This document shows positions 1 through 7,712 of a stretch of 64,000 nucleotides of DNA, piece by piece (the stretch's first letter is position 1; each line of letters opens with the position of its first letter). The notes under the pieces were generated by a model that worked only from the letters and a program-made list of their open reading frames with translations, was not told the DNA's origin and searched no databases. Source of the stretch: Pseudomonas rhizophila. Lineage in GTDB: Bacteria; Pseudomonadota; Gammaproteobacteria; Pseudomonadales; Pseudomonadaceae. The position numbers and the translations under genes were made by a program. Location: contig NZ_CP024081.1 in assembly GCF_003033885.1 (NCBI RefSeq), forward strand, positions 682,999 through 746,998, given 5' to 3'.

Positions 1-201
1 TTTCGGATTGATCCGGGGGTTGATTCTGAGTGTTTGCTTGCGAATCTGAGTGAAAACCTGGCTTCGGCGAATGCCATGATCAGTGATCTGGCGTTTGATC
101 TGGATGGGTCGCGACGGCATGTTGCATTGGGGATTTTGCAGGTGATTGAGGTGAGTGAATTGTTGGCTAATCGGGCGTTGGATATTGTTGAGGTGAGGTA
201 G
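1..201 (+). CDS. DUF6124-like small protein, C-terminal part (5' end outside window)
   Basis: Frame 1 is open from the first base to TAG at 199-201, giving 66 residues. The segment has the pattern of the Pseudomonas DUF6124/DUF3077 small proteins: LSENLASANAMISDLAF, then GSRRHVALGI, then a helix ending ELLANRALDIVEV. Such proteins are usually 90-130 aa, so roughly half is present. The function of the family is unknown. A symmetrical hairpin follows 31 bp after the stop. The gene lies outside the proposed island boundary, so it probably belongs to the chromosome that originally flanked tRNA-Leu. Confidence 0.7.
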   Translation, partial: FRIDPGVDSECLLANLSENLASANAMISDLAFDLDGSRRHVALGILQVIEVSELLANRALDIVEVR

Positions 202-232
202 GGGCTGCAGCGCTATGTGCCGCCTGGATCAA

Positions 233-258
233 AAAAGGTCTTGCTAGCAAGACCTTTT
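233..258. terminator. Bidirectional rho-independent terminator
   Basis: A perfect inverted repeat (AAAAGGTCTTG CTAG CAAGACCTTTT) has A and T tracts on both sides, so it can act on either strand. It closes the preceding small gene. It resembles the hairpin beside tRNA-Leu at 13814-13838 (AAAGACCTTG/CAAGGTCTTT), which supports the idea that this spot was once next to the tRNA 3' end. Confidence 0.75.
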
Positions 259-262
259 ATTT

Positions 263-277
263 CCGAGGGAGACTCGA
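263..277. other. Candidate attachment-site copy (att, distal end of island)
   Basis: The 15 bases CCGAGGGAGACTCGA are identical to 13854-13868, which is the T-arm and acceptor part of tRNA-Leu(CAA). The match then breaks by one inserted base. Islands that insert at a tRNA 3' end leave the intact tRNA at one end and a short copy of its 3' part at the other. The interval between the copies is 13.6 kb and holds accessory genes only. The repeat is short, so the assignment is an inference supported by gene content. Confidence 0.5.
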
Positions 278-410
278 GACTACCATAAGATCCGTGGCTC
301 GCAGGCCGATTGTGAGGTTTGGGATACATGGAGGGATACACGGTGGTGGGGGCTGGCACACCCTCTAATATGGGATAGTGTTCTGCACCTCACAAAGGAG
401 TACGTCTTCG

Positions 411-1280
411 ATGGCCCGAGTTCAGCCCCCAGCAGAACCTTCTGCTTCCAAGTTTCAAACTCAGCAACAGGATATCAATCGGAAAATCGATAGGCTGCGA
501 GAGCGTGTGTCCGAACTCGAAGCATTCGATCTGAATTCTGTGCGTAGCGGCCTTACGCCTGAGGTACGTGGGCTGGAGGTCAGAATCAAAGACACTCTCG
601 TACGGTGCTTCGGCGAGAACACGTCTACGTACAATGATTTGCAATCTGCGGCCTCTCTTGCCTTTTTCCCTCGTTTCAGAACCAACGGAGTGCCAACGGA
701 CTACGTTGGACGTCTTGAAAAAAACATTAGAAGAGCTATCGAGCTTCTTCGGCAAGGACAGAAAACGTTAGCGGAAGACTTGGCTGACTATGAGCATGAA
801 CATGAGACTAAGGTGGATGTGGGGGAAGTGATGGAAGGTTTATCGCGACGTGTATTTGTCGTTCATGGTCATGACGACGGCTCACGCGAGATGGTGGCGC
901 GCTTCCTTGAAAAAGTAGGTTTCGAGGCCGTGATATTGCACGAGCAAGCTAACCAAGGTCGGACGGTTATTGAGAAGGTCGAAGCCCACGGAGATGTTGG
1001 ATTCGCGGTTGTACTGCTTACTCCTGATGATGAGGGATGTGTGAAAGGCGGAACGCTTCAATCACGGGCTCGCCAAAACGTCATCTTGGAGCTGGGGTAT
1101 TTCATCGGTCGTCTGGGGCGAGGAAAGGTCTGTGCACTTAAGCGAGGAAATTTAGAAATACCTAGCGATTATGCCGGTGTGGTGTATGAGTCATTGGACG
1201 GTAATTGGAAGCATGCCCTGGGCCGTGAGCTTGAAGAAGTCGGTCATGAAATAGATTGGAATAAGGTTATGCGGTCATAA
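411..1280 (+). CDS. TIR-like (CAP12/Pycsar-effector type) nucleotide-binding protein
   Basis: This 289-aa protein starts at ATG 411, with AAAGGAG at 394-400. An upstream GTG at 378 is in frame but has no ribosome site. Residues 15-40 form a predicted coiled coil. The C-terminal part (about 146-289) matches the TIR-like domain annotated as 'predicted nucleotide-binding protein' or CAP12/Pycsar effector (PF10137): RRVFVVHGHDD, then FEAVILHEQANQGRTVIEK, then RARQNVILELGYFIGRLGR, then DYAGVVYESLD. Members of this family act as NADases in CBASS and Pycsar phage defence. No cyclic-nucleotide synthase is encoded nearby, so the activating signal is unknown. The gene stands alone at the left end of the island. 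The domain call is strong. The NADase and defence roles are inferred from the family. Confidence 0.8.
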   Translation: MARVQPPAEPSASKFQTQQQDINRKIDRLRERVSELEAFDLNSVRSGLTPEVRGLEVRIKDTLVRCFGENTSTYNDLQSAASLAFFPRFRTNGVPTDYVGRLEKNIRRAIELLRQGQKTLAEDLADYEHEHETKVDVGEVMEGLSRRVFVVHGHDDGSREMVARFLEKVGFEAVILHEQANQGRTVIEKVEAHGDVGFAVVLLTPDDEGCVKGGTLQSRARQNVILELGYFIGRLGRGKVCALKRGNLEIPSDYAGVVYESLDGNWKHALGRELEEVGHEIDWNKVMRS

Positions 1281-1553
1281 GGTTTGTGCGAAATGCCACC
1301 CGCAGGTGAAGGGTAAGGCTAACACCATCCGACCACGGCGCCGAAGGCCGCCGGGGACCCTGAGGATATCGAGAGGATACGGGGCATGAAACCCGCGGGA
1401 TCTTGGTAGCAACAGAGATTGCAGCTTACTGAAATTTCAACGTTGAAATTGAAAGGATCCTGACGAAAGAAGGGGATCGTTACCACAACGGTAAAGGTGA
1501 GCCATTGTGTTGTTGATAGCGAACGGTTGAACCCGGCCAACCTTGGGGATGCT

Positions 1554-1577
1554 GTCAACCACGTCAACCTGTCAACC
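1554..1577. repeat. GTCAACC heptamer cluster (three copies)
   Basis: GTCAACC occurs exactly at 1554-1560, 1563-1569 and 1571-1577, with weaker relatives just upstream. The 8-9 bp spacing is shorter than a DNA helical turn. No function is known. Confidence 0.6.
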
Positions 1578-1686
1578 GACGTAGAGAACTCAGTCGCTAA
1601 CAAGATGCTGCGGGTTCTTTGCCCCGTACCCATTCGAAATGCCCAGGGTCCCCGGCGGAGCTACCAAGCGATAGGGCAAATGCTCA

Positions 1687-1722
1687 GGTGAACCACCAGT
1701 TCACCAGGTTCACCTGTTCACT
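1687..1722. repeat. GTTCACC heptamer cluster
   Basis: GGTGAAC (inverted copy) lies at 1687-1693. GTTCACC follows at 1699-1705 and 1708-1714, and GTTCACT at 1716-1722. Together they form a compact palindromic array about 110 bp after the GTCAACC cluster. Confidence 0.6.
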
Positions 1723-1881
1723 AAGCTGTGCACTTTTTCGCTAACACGATCACGCGGGTTTCCTACCCCGTGTCTTAAAGAAACCTCAGGGTCCCCGGCA
1801 ACATTTGAAACTGCTCCTGACGTTCGCTGGTGGCATTGATGTTTCCGGGGAGCGGGGGAATACGCATCCGTCTGAAAAGCA

Positions 1882-2003
1882 GTGTTACGAACGTTACTGG
1901 TGTAACGGTTGTCGATAACTGACTGTATTTATTGGATATTTTGGGCGTAACACAGTGTTTGAGCATGAGTTTTAGGAGTGTTACTAAGCCAACTGGTGTA
2001 ACG
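1882..2003. repeat. Paired 26-bp operator-like repeats
   Basis: Two copies of the pattern GTGTTAC-N7-ACTGGTGTAACG lie at 1882-1907 and 1978-2003. Their 19 outer bases are identical and the 7-base spacers differ. Each contains a GTTAC/GTAAC inverted repeat, and an inverted half (GTAACAC) lies near 1947-1953. Conserved arms around a free spacer suggest a dimeric protein-binding site rather than coding sequence. Confidence 0.55.
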
Positions 2004-2144
2004 CTCCCGAGGTCTGAAGTAGACCCTAAAATAGGAAAGAGGCTTGTCCATCAGCAACGATTGGCAGTTAGGTATGAGCACTTTGCTAGGCGTCAGCAAG
2101 CTATCAGCGATTAGCCCGCTGGTGTGATAGGCCGCTACCGGCCG

Positions 2145-2301
2145 AGGCTGTGTAAAAACGTTTTTGAACGCGGCAGGTACTCACAACTTGACTGGAAATC
2201 GCGTTTCTACGCGAGTTCCACACCTGCGGACGTGCCGATAAATTTCAGATTTAACGTAGACGCGAATACTTTAATTTTGGCGAAGCGTTTTTCCACAGCC
2301 T
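2145..2301. mobile_element. MITE-like element with 16-bp terminal inverted repeats
   Basis: The left end AGGCTGTGTAAAAACG (2145-2160) and the right end (2286-2301, read on the minus strand as AGGCTGTGGAAAAACG) match at 15 of 16 positions. The 157-bp unit encodes nothing convincing. It ends close to the stop of the downstream minus-strand gene at 2345. No target-site duplication was identified. It may be a non-autonomous element or a remnant of an insertion sequence. Confidence 0.45.
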
Positions 2302-2344
2302 GGGCCAAAAGCGGTCATTCGCAGACTTCTTTAAGTTGCGATTG

Positions 2345-2821
2345 TTAGATCGTTACCCATATGAGCTTTTCAACTCTCTGCATTCTCCCGTCCGACCATT
2401 CAAGTTTTACAAGGTGCTTCGACTTGGTGCTGAGGCCCACGAATGCAATGAGTTCAACTGCCTGATGAACATCAAGGAACTGTAGCGGAAACTTTTCATT
2501 GATCTCGTGCTCTGAAATAACTTCATTTCCTTCAGGGAACTCTATTGAGACATTCTGTGCGAGTGCCTTACCTTTATTCCAAATCTTCAATCGATATTTG
2601 TTGCTTCCCAGTTTTAGAAAGGACGCGCCGAGTTCAGCTTGCTTTTCGAACTCAATTACTGTGGTTTCTTTCTCAAGCAGCAACTGATTAAGTTTCTCTT
2701 GTGTAAGAATCAGCTTTTGCTGCCGATTGTTAAACTTAATAGTTTTGAATGTTGCATAAATTGAAAAAAATAATGCAATTCCTGCAATTATATCTCCGGA
2801 ATCGACTACAAAATTAATCAT
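2345..2821 (-). CDS. Membrane-anchored protein of unknown function, partner of the zinc-ribbon gene
   Basis: This is a 158-aa protein. Residues 10-27 (IIAGIALFFSIYATFKTI) form one membrane segment, and about 32-65 are a charged, probably coiled stretch. The rest looks like a soluble beta-rich domain with KYRLKIWNKGKALAQNVSIEF, reminiscent of immunoglobulin-like or CARDB-like folds. I do not recognise the family. Its ATG overlaps the stop of the upstream zinc-ribbon gene by 4 bases (ATGA, 2818-2821), so the two are translationally coupled. The gene is AT-richer than the core genes, which fits horizontal transfer. Confidence 0.7.
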   Translation of the reverse strand: MINFVVDSGDIIAGIALFFSIYATFKTIKFNNRQQKLILTQEKLNQLLLEKETTVIEFEKQAELGASFLKLGSNKYRLKIWNKGKALAQNVSIEFPEGNEVISEHEINEKFPLQFLDVHQAVELIAFVGLSTKSKHLVKLEWSDGRMQRVEKLIWVTI

Positions 2822-3090
2822 TTGAATTTTATATTCTTGTTGCCCTTGAAAGCATCTTTCAAAGTCTTTCTAACCTGGTCGGTAATATCTTTTGAAACGT
2901 TTGATGTTACTTCATTTAAATTCTCCTGAATGGTTTCACTATTCTCGCGCAAAAGCTCATCGCGCTGAATTACTCTCTCGCACTGAACGCATTTGACTTC
3001 AGGGCTTTCAATCGTTTCAAATTCAAAAGATGAGCCTCCACAAGTCGGGCACTGTAGGGTAATAGTACGGGAGTGCTTATCAAGATTCAT
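2818..3090 (-). CDS. Small zinc-ribbon protein
   Basis: The 90-aa protein is read from the ATG at 3088-3090, which is preceded by GAGG eight bases upstream. A longer frame to 3201 has no ribosome site and a poor sequence. Two CxxC knuckles (CPTC at residues 14-17, CVQC at 34-37) form a zinc ribbon. They are followed by an acidic helical region and a basic tail (KDAFKGNKNIKFK). This could bind nucleic acid or a protein partner. It forms a two-gene operon with the membrane protein at 2345-2821. The function is unknown. Confidence 0.7.
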   Translation of the reverse strand: MNLDKHSRTITLQCPTCGGSSFEFETIESPEVKCVQCERVIQRDELLRENSETIQENLNEVTSNVSKDITDQVRKTLKDAFKGNKNIKFK

Positions 3091-3308
3091 AATCAACCTC
3101 AGCTGCTTGAGATAGGGGGTGGGCTGAAATGCGCACAGCTTAGGATAAAGTATAGTCCAAGCTAAAAAACAAGCGCTCACGGCATTAGCTGTCCGTCTCA
3201 TTCACGCAAAAAAGGGGTAGCAGCCCAAACTGTATCAGGGCTCAAGTCTGCTTTCGACCAGAAGCTGCCTAACCTACGTGACTCGCCCCCCTCTCACTGC
3301 TTTTAAGG

Positions 3309-3440
3309 TCAGTCACTTTTTTTGTGTTTATGTACTTCCAGATCAGGATGTTTGGGTTTGTTTTCTTCAGTAACACGACGGCGCTGGTCCTTTTTGCCGG
3401 TGGATTCAGCGATCGGTTTGGGGCCGGGTTTAATACTCAT
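3309..3440 (-). CDS. Small basic protein, 43 aa, unknown function
   Basis: The start at 3440 has a strong ribosome site (GAAGGAG, 7 bases upstream). The protein is lysine- and proline-rich, begins MSIKPGPKPIAEST, and contains GKKDQRRRVTEEN. It looks disordered. It lies 62 bp downstream of the TIR gene at 3503-4204 on the same strand and could be co-transcribed with it. No function can be named. The good ribosome site is the main reason to accept it. Confidence 0.55.
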   Translation of the reverse strand: MSIKPGPKPIAESTGKKDQRRRVTEENKPKHPDLEVHKHKKSD

Positions 3441-3502
3441 GTGTTCAACTCCTTCGATTGATAACGGGTCTGTAAGCAAAGCCGTAAGCATGGACAGTGA
3501 AG

Positions 3503-4204
3503 CTACGGGGCGACCAACTCGGAAAGCTTGGCCGCAATATCTGCAAACGTATCTTCAGTAGTGCTCAGGCCGCTTCTCGAACCGAGTAGAGGACTGACTT
3601 CGCGCAGCGATTCGTATGTTGTGTCGTGAATGATGGGAACCAGCAGATCCCTTGCGAGGAGCGCGGAAAGCTCTTTGTCGGCGATGCCTTCGGCTGCTAG
3701 GCGGCGCAGCAAAGCAGGGGTGACCAGCACAATTCCTACTCGAGACTTCGCCAATCCCTTATCAATTTCACGCAGTAACGAAGAGCCTAGAAGGACATCT
3801 TTCTCGCTGAACCAAACGGAAACACCGAGCGATTCGAGTACATCATGCAGCTCCTTCGCGGATCCTTTCCGGTCGTCCCAGGCGTGACAAAGAAAGACGT
3901 CACGTAGATCAGGTACTGTCGCACGCCTCTCGACATTTTCGCGTACCGGCGTGAGCGTTCGTACCTCGGCGGAGGTGTAGGCCACAGAGGATCCGGGTTT
4001 CGACCAGCGCGGCTTTGCGCTGCTGGATGAACCGCCGCTACTGCGACCACCCCCGCCATGAGACGGGGACGAATAGGATGGTGCGTAGGACGAGGATGAA
4101 TACGATCGCGATCCGTACCCGCTATATCCGCTGCCACATGCGGGACACGCTGCCCTTGCGCTTGCCGAACGATGACCATGTACCGGTGCTGTACATCTAG
4201 ACAT
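3503..4204 (-). CDS. TIR-domain protein with N-terminal zinc knuckle
   Basis: The 233-aa protein starts at ATG 4204, with GGAAGG just upstream. A longer frame to 4270 is less likely. Residues 1-24 carry C4, H9/H11, C20 and C23 (CPAC), a likely zinc knuckle. Residues 25-65 are a Ser/Gly/Tyr-rich flexible linker. Residues 102-195 form a TIR domain with DVFLCHAWDD, then GVSVWFSEKDVLLGSSL, then RVGIVLVTPALL. The acidic residues in WFSEKD (131-136) are the candidate NADase centre. Bacterial TIR proteins cleave NAD+ or make cyclic ADP-ribose signals, often in phage defence. No sensor gene is directly adjacent. The TIR fold is clear and the role is inferred. Confidence 0.8.
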   Translation of the reverse strand: MSRCTAPVHGHRSASARAACPACGSGYSGYGSRSYSSSSYAPSYSSPSHGGGGRSSGGSSSSAKPRWSKPGSSVAYTSAEVRTLTPVRENVERRATVPDLRDVFLCHAWDDRKGSAKELHDVLESLGVSVWFSEKDVLLGSSLLREIDKGLAKSRVGIVLVTPALLRRLAAEGIADKELSALLARDLLVPIIHDTTYESLREVSPLLGSRSGLSTTEDTFADIAAKLSELVAP

Positions 4205-5033
4205 GTCGTAAACCTTCCGTTTGTAGCTGCTCGCCCAAGAGATGATTAAGTAGCGGCTGTACCGAGCCATCAGCTTTTGAAAACACCGCAGCCCATCCTT
4301 ATTGGCCTCGAAATCACCTGCGCTTCAGATCGTGATTCCAATATGCTGGCACAAACGATAGCCCATAGCGCGAATTCCGCTAGCAGGCGTAGCGTGAATA
4401 TTCGCTAGCGGCTTCCGTTACAAATGCCGCCATGGTCTAGAGCTATCTATCATAGCGGGTAGCTCTCGACCCAGGTTTCAGGTCCCTGACGTTCAACGGC
4501 CCAGCCATCGATGCCGTTGTTCAATCGACGAACGTCGCCTATGGGGCTTTCTGCGACAGGCAGCAATCGGCCGATACTGTTGAAAAAGCCGGTCCTCCCA
4601 GACTGCCCACGTACTGACTGCTGAAAATGCCTTTTTTACGCGCAGCTACGTGAAATCTGAGCCCGGAACCCTCTGCTCAAAATAAAGATTTCAATCTCAG
4701 GCGCGTACTTTTCTGCCGTGGAAACGGTGGTCGACTTTTTCAACAGAATCGGCCAATAGCGGACATTATTATGGGGGCAGAATTAGACTATGGATTTGGG
4801 TTTGTCCCGTTCCGTGCGGGCAAAGCAAGGCTGGCCGTTGCTGTGATAGGGGCTGTATTCGATCTACCGCGTTAGTTGATGTGAAGCTTTGGCTGAATTC
4901 AGCCGAAGCCCCACAAACGTCAGATGATCATTTAAATCAGAGACCCGCTGGTCGCGTTGTTACACGTCGATCAATCTAATATGTCTAGCCCGGCGTCCAT
5001 TTTTTAGCTCTAGTTTGTTGAGTTATTAAATGG
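4205..5033. other. Intergenic stretch containing an inverted-repeat element
   Basis: No gene is supported in these 829 bases. They hold the first copy of the 185-bp inverted-repeat element (4569-4754). A small hairpin, GGCTGAATTCAGCC at 4891-4904, lies between that element and the end of the large TIR gene. I see nothing else. Confidence 0.5.
4569..4754. mobile_element. 186-bp MITE-like element, copy 1
   Basis: The ends at 4569-4592 and 4731-4754 are near-perfect inverted repeats with core CTGTTGAAAAAG / CTTTTTCAACAG. The interior shares long identical blocks with copy 2 at 7713-7897, for example AAGATTTCAATCTCAGGCGC. Both copies have the same orientation. It encodes no protein of its own. 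The terminal repeats here carry more mismatches than those of copy 2, so this copy is probably older. Confidence 0.7.
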
Positions 5034-7499
5034 TTACTTAGAGCCGATGTATTCAAGTCGCTCATTCAATCGCTGCAAGGATGTTCCAATTAATCCTTTA
5101 AGCTCTTTGTTGACCAGTGTTTTTGCTTGAGACACATTACCTTCCATAGCCAAAAGAGTTGCTTTAAATCTAACAAACGTTCGGTAGGTTTGAGCATTGC
5201 GGCCTATGGATTTTTCAAGCCTATCAACTGCCTCTTTAAGTTTGGTTTTATTTCGAAAGTGAACAGCAAGCTCAGCTTTGGTCAGGATAGGGTAGTCGAT
5301 GTTTGAAAAGCGGTGAATTGACTCTTCAATCAAGTCCATACTGCCGACCTCATCACCATCGTAATATGCAAGCATGCGAGCTCTAGCTGAACTTAATATT
5401 TCTTGTGCGCGATCGGAACCGTCAAAGCCCAGCCTACTCATAATATTCTCAAGTTCGGCTCTGTTTTCAGCGGTGTGTTCTTTGATTATCAAACAGGCAA
5501 AATAATTATTAGCATTTATCAGATTGCCCGGCCGCCCTCTATATTGCTCTCTAGATAAGTCGAAAGCCAAGTCATACTCGTCACTTTGCATATAGACAAG
5601 TACTAGCTCTCCGACAACACGCGGATCTCTTCTTCCTTTTTGGTTCAATGTACGAGTCAGGCTTTCTTCAGCCTTCACATAATCGCCGGCCAATCGATAG
5701 TAGAAACCGTGCAGAAATGACCTGTCTGGCTCTGGCACGCTTCGTACTTCGGAGAAAAAATTTGAATTCCTAGTGCGCGCCAGACACTGGCACTTGATGA
5801 ATCTAATATGATTCACAGTATTAGAGTGCATATATCGTTCGCGCTGAAGTACTCTATCGGCCAGGAGAATAGCCTCTTGATAGTTGCGATCTTCGTCGTA
5901 AAGCTTTTTGATGGTTTTTACGAAGGCGGACGGAATAATAAGATCATCCGGGATACCACTGCCTTGCCTAAGAGACTCCTGTGCTGAAAATATATAATCC
6001 GATATATCGTAATTATCATCTTCATATCGTTCCAAAAAAGAGGAAATGTGCTCCTTGATTTTAGATTCGAAACCCGTCAAAGTCCCAAATCGACTTCGAC
6101 TCACATAGTCCCTTATTACCTCGTTCACCCTTAGATATTCCGCTGCCGCCCCCATGCGCTCACAAACCGAAGAGGAAATAAGCCTTTCTAAGATCGGAAA
6201 GTACACGGACTCATCAGCTATATCAAATAAAACGTCATAGCTTATAAACTCAAACTTACATAGCAGGTAAATAAAATTTAGAATAACTTCATCGCCGACA
6301 AACTCGTCCATTACCACTTTTGCTTTGTCAGCACCATATTGCTGAATCAGGTGTGATTCTTTTTTTGCTTTAAATAGCCCAAGATCACGGATTTGATGAA
6401 TAGCATAAAGTACCTGCTCCGGATATCCAGTTAAAAGATCCGAGAAAAAACCATACTCTGCCTTTGAAATCTCGAGACCTTCAAATTTTGCATAACGAGT
6501 TAAGAGGCCGTTTCGCTCCGCAGGAGTCATTTCACCTAATGGGATAGAATAAAACATAGGGTTCAGGCGATTGAGCGACGCCTTTGAACGAAACTGGCTA
6601 GCTACAACAAATGTTAAGTGCTCAGTTGGGGAGATTGATTGTACAACCTCCTCAAACCAGTCCACCACATCACCATTACCTTGAAAAAGAACACCCCGAT
6701 CCTCAATTAATATCCGTTCTTTCTCAAAAACTATCTGAGAGGCCACTTCCTTCGCTAACGCTAACTTTTCAGCGAATGAGCCATTAAGACGCTGAAGGAT
6801 GTCCCCGTCACCAATAAAACCCAAATCACAAATTTTTAAGATAAAGTCTTCAATTCCATCTAACGGACTCAGCGATATTATAGGGCATTCATAGGACTCC
6901 CTTACTAAGTTTGATTTGCGCAACGCATGCTGCAGCAAACTTTTCCTTCCGATAGAGGGCAAGCCAGATGATATTAAAACGACGGGCGTTTTTTTGGAGA
7001 AGTCATCAAGTCGCTCCTCGATCTCCTTGATCTGTTCGTTCCTACCGACAAAAATTTGTTGACGCTCTTTTAATCGCGGATGAAACGCCCAAGAAAGTTC
7101 AGTCAGGCGAGTGTTTATACGTCTGGCAGCAACAGAAGGTTTCAATATTGGCTGAATATTTAAATCTGCTCTCATCCAGTCCGGTATGCGAGCGTCGGCG
7201 TAGGTAATATTTGGGTCAATTATTATAGGGTATATTCGTGCAAGTTTTTCCTCATCAAGTAGGCTCTTGGCCTTTTCAAGTTCAAGCTTAACCCACGGGG
7301 TTTCTAATGCTTGCTCCGAGATGAACAACACGAATAATGAGCTTTCGTCGAGACCTTTGATTATTTCCTCTATTGGGGACATACCCTCCTCGAAAGTTTC
7401 CTCGTCGAAAACCTTGACCTCTTTCTTCATTCTTCTAGCAACCTCACGGACGTAATGCTTCTTGTCATGGGAGCTGTGTGATAGAAAGCATTTGATCAT
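5034..7499 (-). CDS. TIR-STAND NTPase-TPR protein, probable phage-defence sensor and effector
   Basis: This is an 821-aa protein whose start at 7499 is supported by AAAGGA seven bases upstream. Residues 1-140 are a TIR domain: CFLSHSSHD, VFDEETFEEG with E34 as candidate catalytic glutamate, and ETPWVKLEL. Residues 150-480 look like a STAND/NB-ARC ATPase. They contain FVGRNEQI, an unusual P-loop GLPSIGRKS (179-187), Walker B RILIEDRG (262-269), a sensor-like VVASQFRS, and the GYP motif at 358-360. Residues 520-800 are helical TPR-like repeats, presumably the sensor. The layout matches plant NLR immune receptors and bacterial TIR-STAND defence proteins. Codon use is AT-rich compared with core genes. 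It is a single-gene unit between two copies of the same MITE. The domain order is well supported. The trigger and target are unknown. Confidence 0.85.
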   Translation of the reverse strand: MIKCFLSHSSHDKKHYVREVARRMKKEVKVFDEETFEEGMSPIEEIIKGLDESSLFVLFISEQALETPWVKLELEKAKSLLDEEKLARIYPIIIDPNITYADARIPDWMRADLNIQPILKPSVAARRINTRLTELSWAFHPRLKERQQIFVGRNEQIKEIEERLDDFSKKTPVVLISSGLPSIGRKSLLQHALRKSNLVRESYECPIISLSPLDGIEDFILKICDLGFIGDGDILQRLNGSFAEKLALAKEVASQIVFEKERILIEDRGVLFQGNGDVVDWFEEVVQSISPTEHLTFVVASQFRSKASLNRLNPMFYSIPLGEMTPAERNGLLTRYAKFEGLEISKAEYGFFSDLLTGYPEQVLYAIHQIRDLGLFKAKKESHLIQQYGADKAKVVMDEFVGDEVILNFIYLLCKFEFISYDVLFDIADESVYFPILERLISSSVCERMGAAAEYLRVNEVIRDYVSRSRFGTLTGFESKIKEHISSFLERYEDDNYDISDYIFSAQESLRQGSGIPDDLIIPSAFVKTIKKLYDEDRNYQEAILLADRVLQRERYMHSNTVNHIRFIKCQCLARTRNSNFFSEVRSVPEPDRSFLHGFYYRLAGDYVKAEESLTRTLNQKGRRDPRVVGELVLVYMQSDEYDLAFDLSREQYRGRPGNLINANNYFACLIIKEHTAENRAELENIMSRLGFDGSDRAQEILSSARARMLAYYDGDEVGSMDLIEESIHRFSNIDYPILTKAELAVHFRNKTKLKEAVDRLEKSIGRNAQTYRTFVRFKATLLAMEGNVSQAKTLVNKELKGLIGTSLQRLNERLEYIGSK

Positions 7500-7712
7500 C
7501 GTTGCGTCCTTTCAGATAAGGGGGTAGCCACCGTCGTCATTAAGAGAAAGCTATCACGAATCTTCTCATAGGAGCTTGGCCAAAGCATGGCTGATCTATC
7601 GAATCCGGCCTGGTGAATGAAAAAAATCGCTCCACTGGTCTGCATCCGAATTCGTGTAGCCAGGATCGGATTGATTGGGTTTATCGTGATCAGAATCGAC
7701 AGTCCGCTTTTG

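Larger units (their letters stand above)
1281..2344. other. Gene-poor stretch with short iterated motifs
   Basis: No open frame here has a credible ribosome site or recognisable protein. The stretch contains the 12-mer CAGGGTCCCCGG three times (1351-1362 inverted, 1644-1655, 1788-1799). It also has three successive clusters of short repeats, listed separately, and an inverted-repeat element at 2145-2301. It may be the wreck of a replication or regulatory module of a mobile element. That reading is an inference from the repeats alone. Confidence 0.5.

Noticed and set aside
1319..1633. 104-aa minus-strand open frame
   Set aside because: It has no ribosome site, is low in recognisable features, and covers the repeat clusters. 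It looks like chance reading of repeat DNA.
2124..2348. 74-aa plus-strand open frame
   Set aside because: It coincides with the inverted-repeat element at 2145-2301, including both of its ends, and has no family resemblance.
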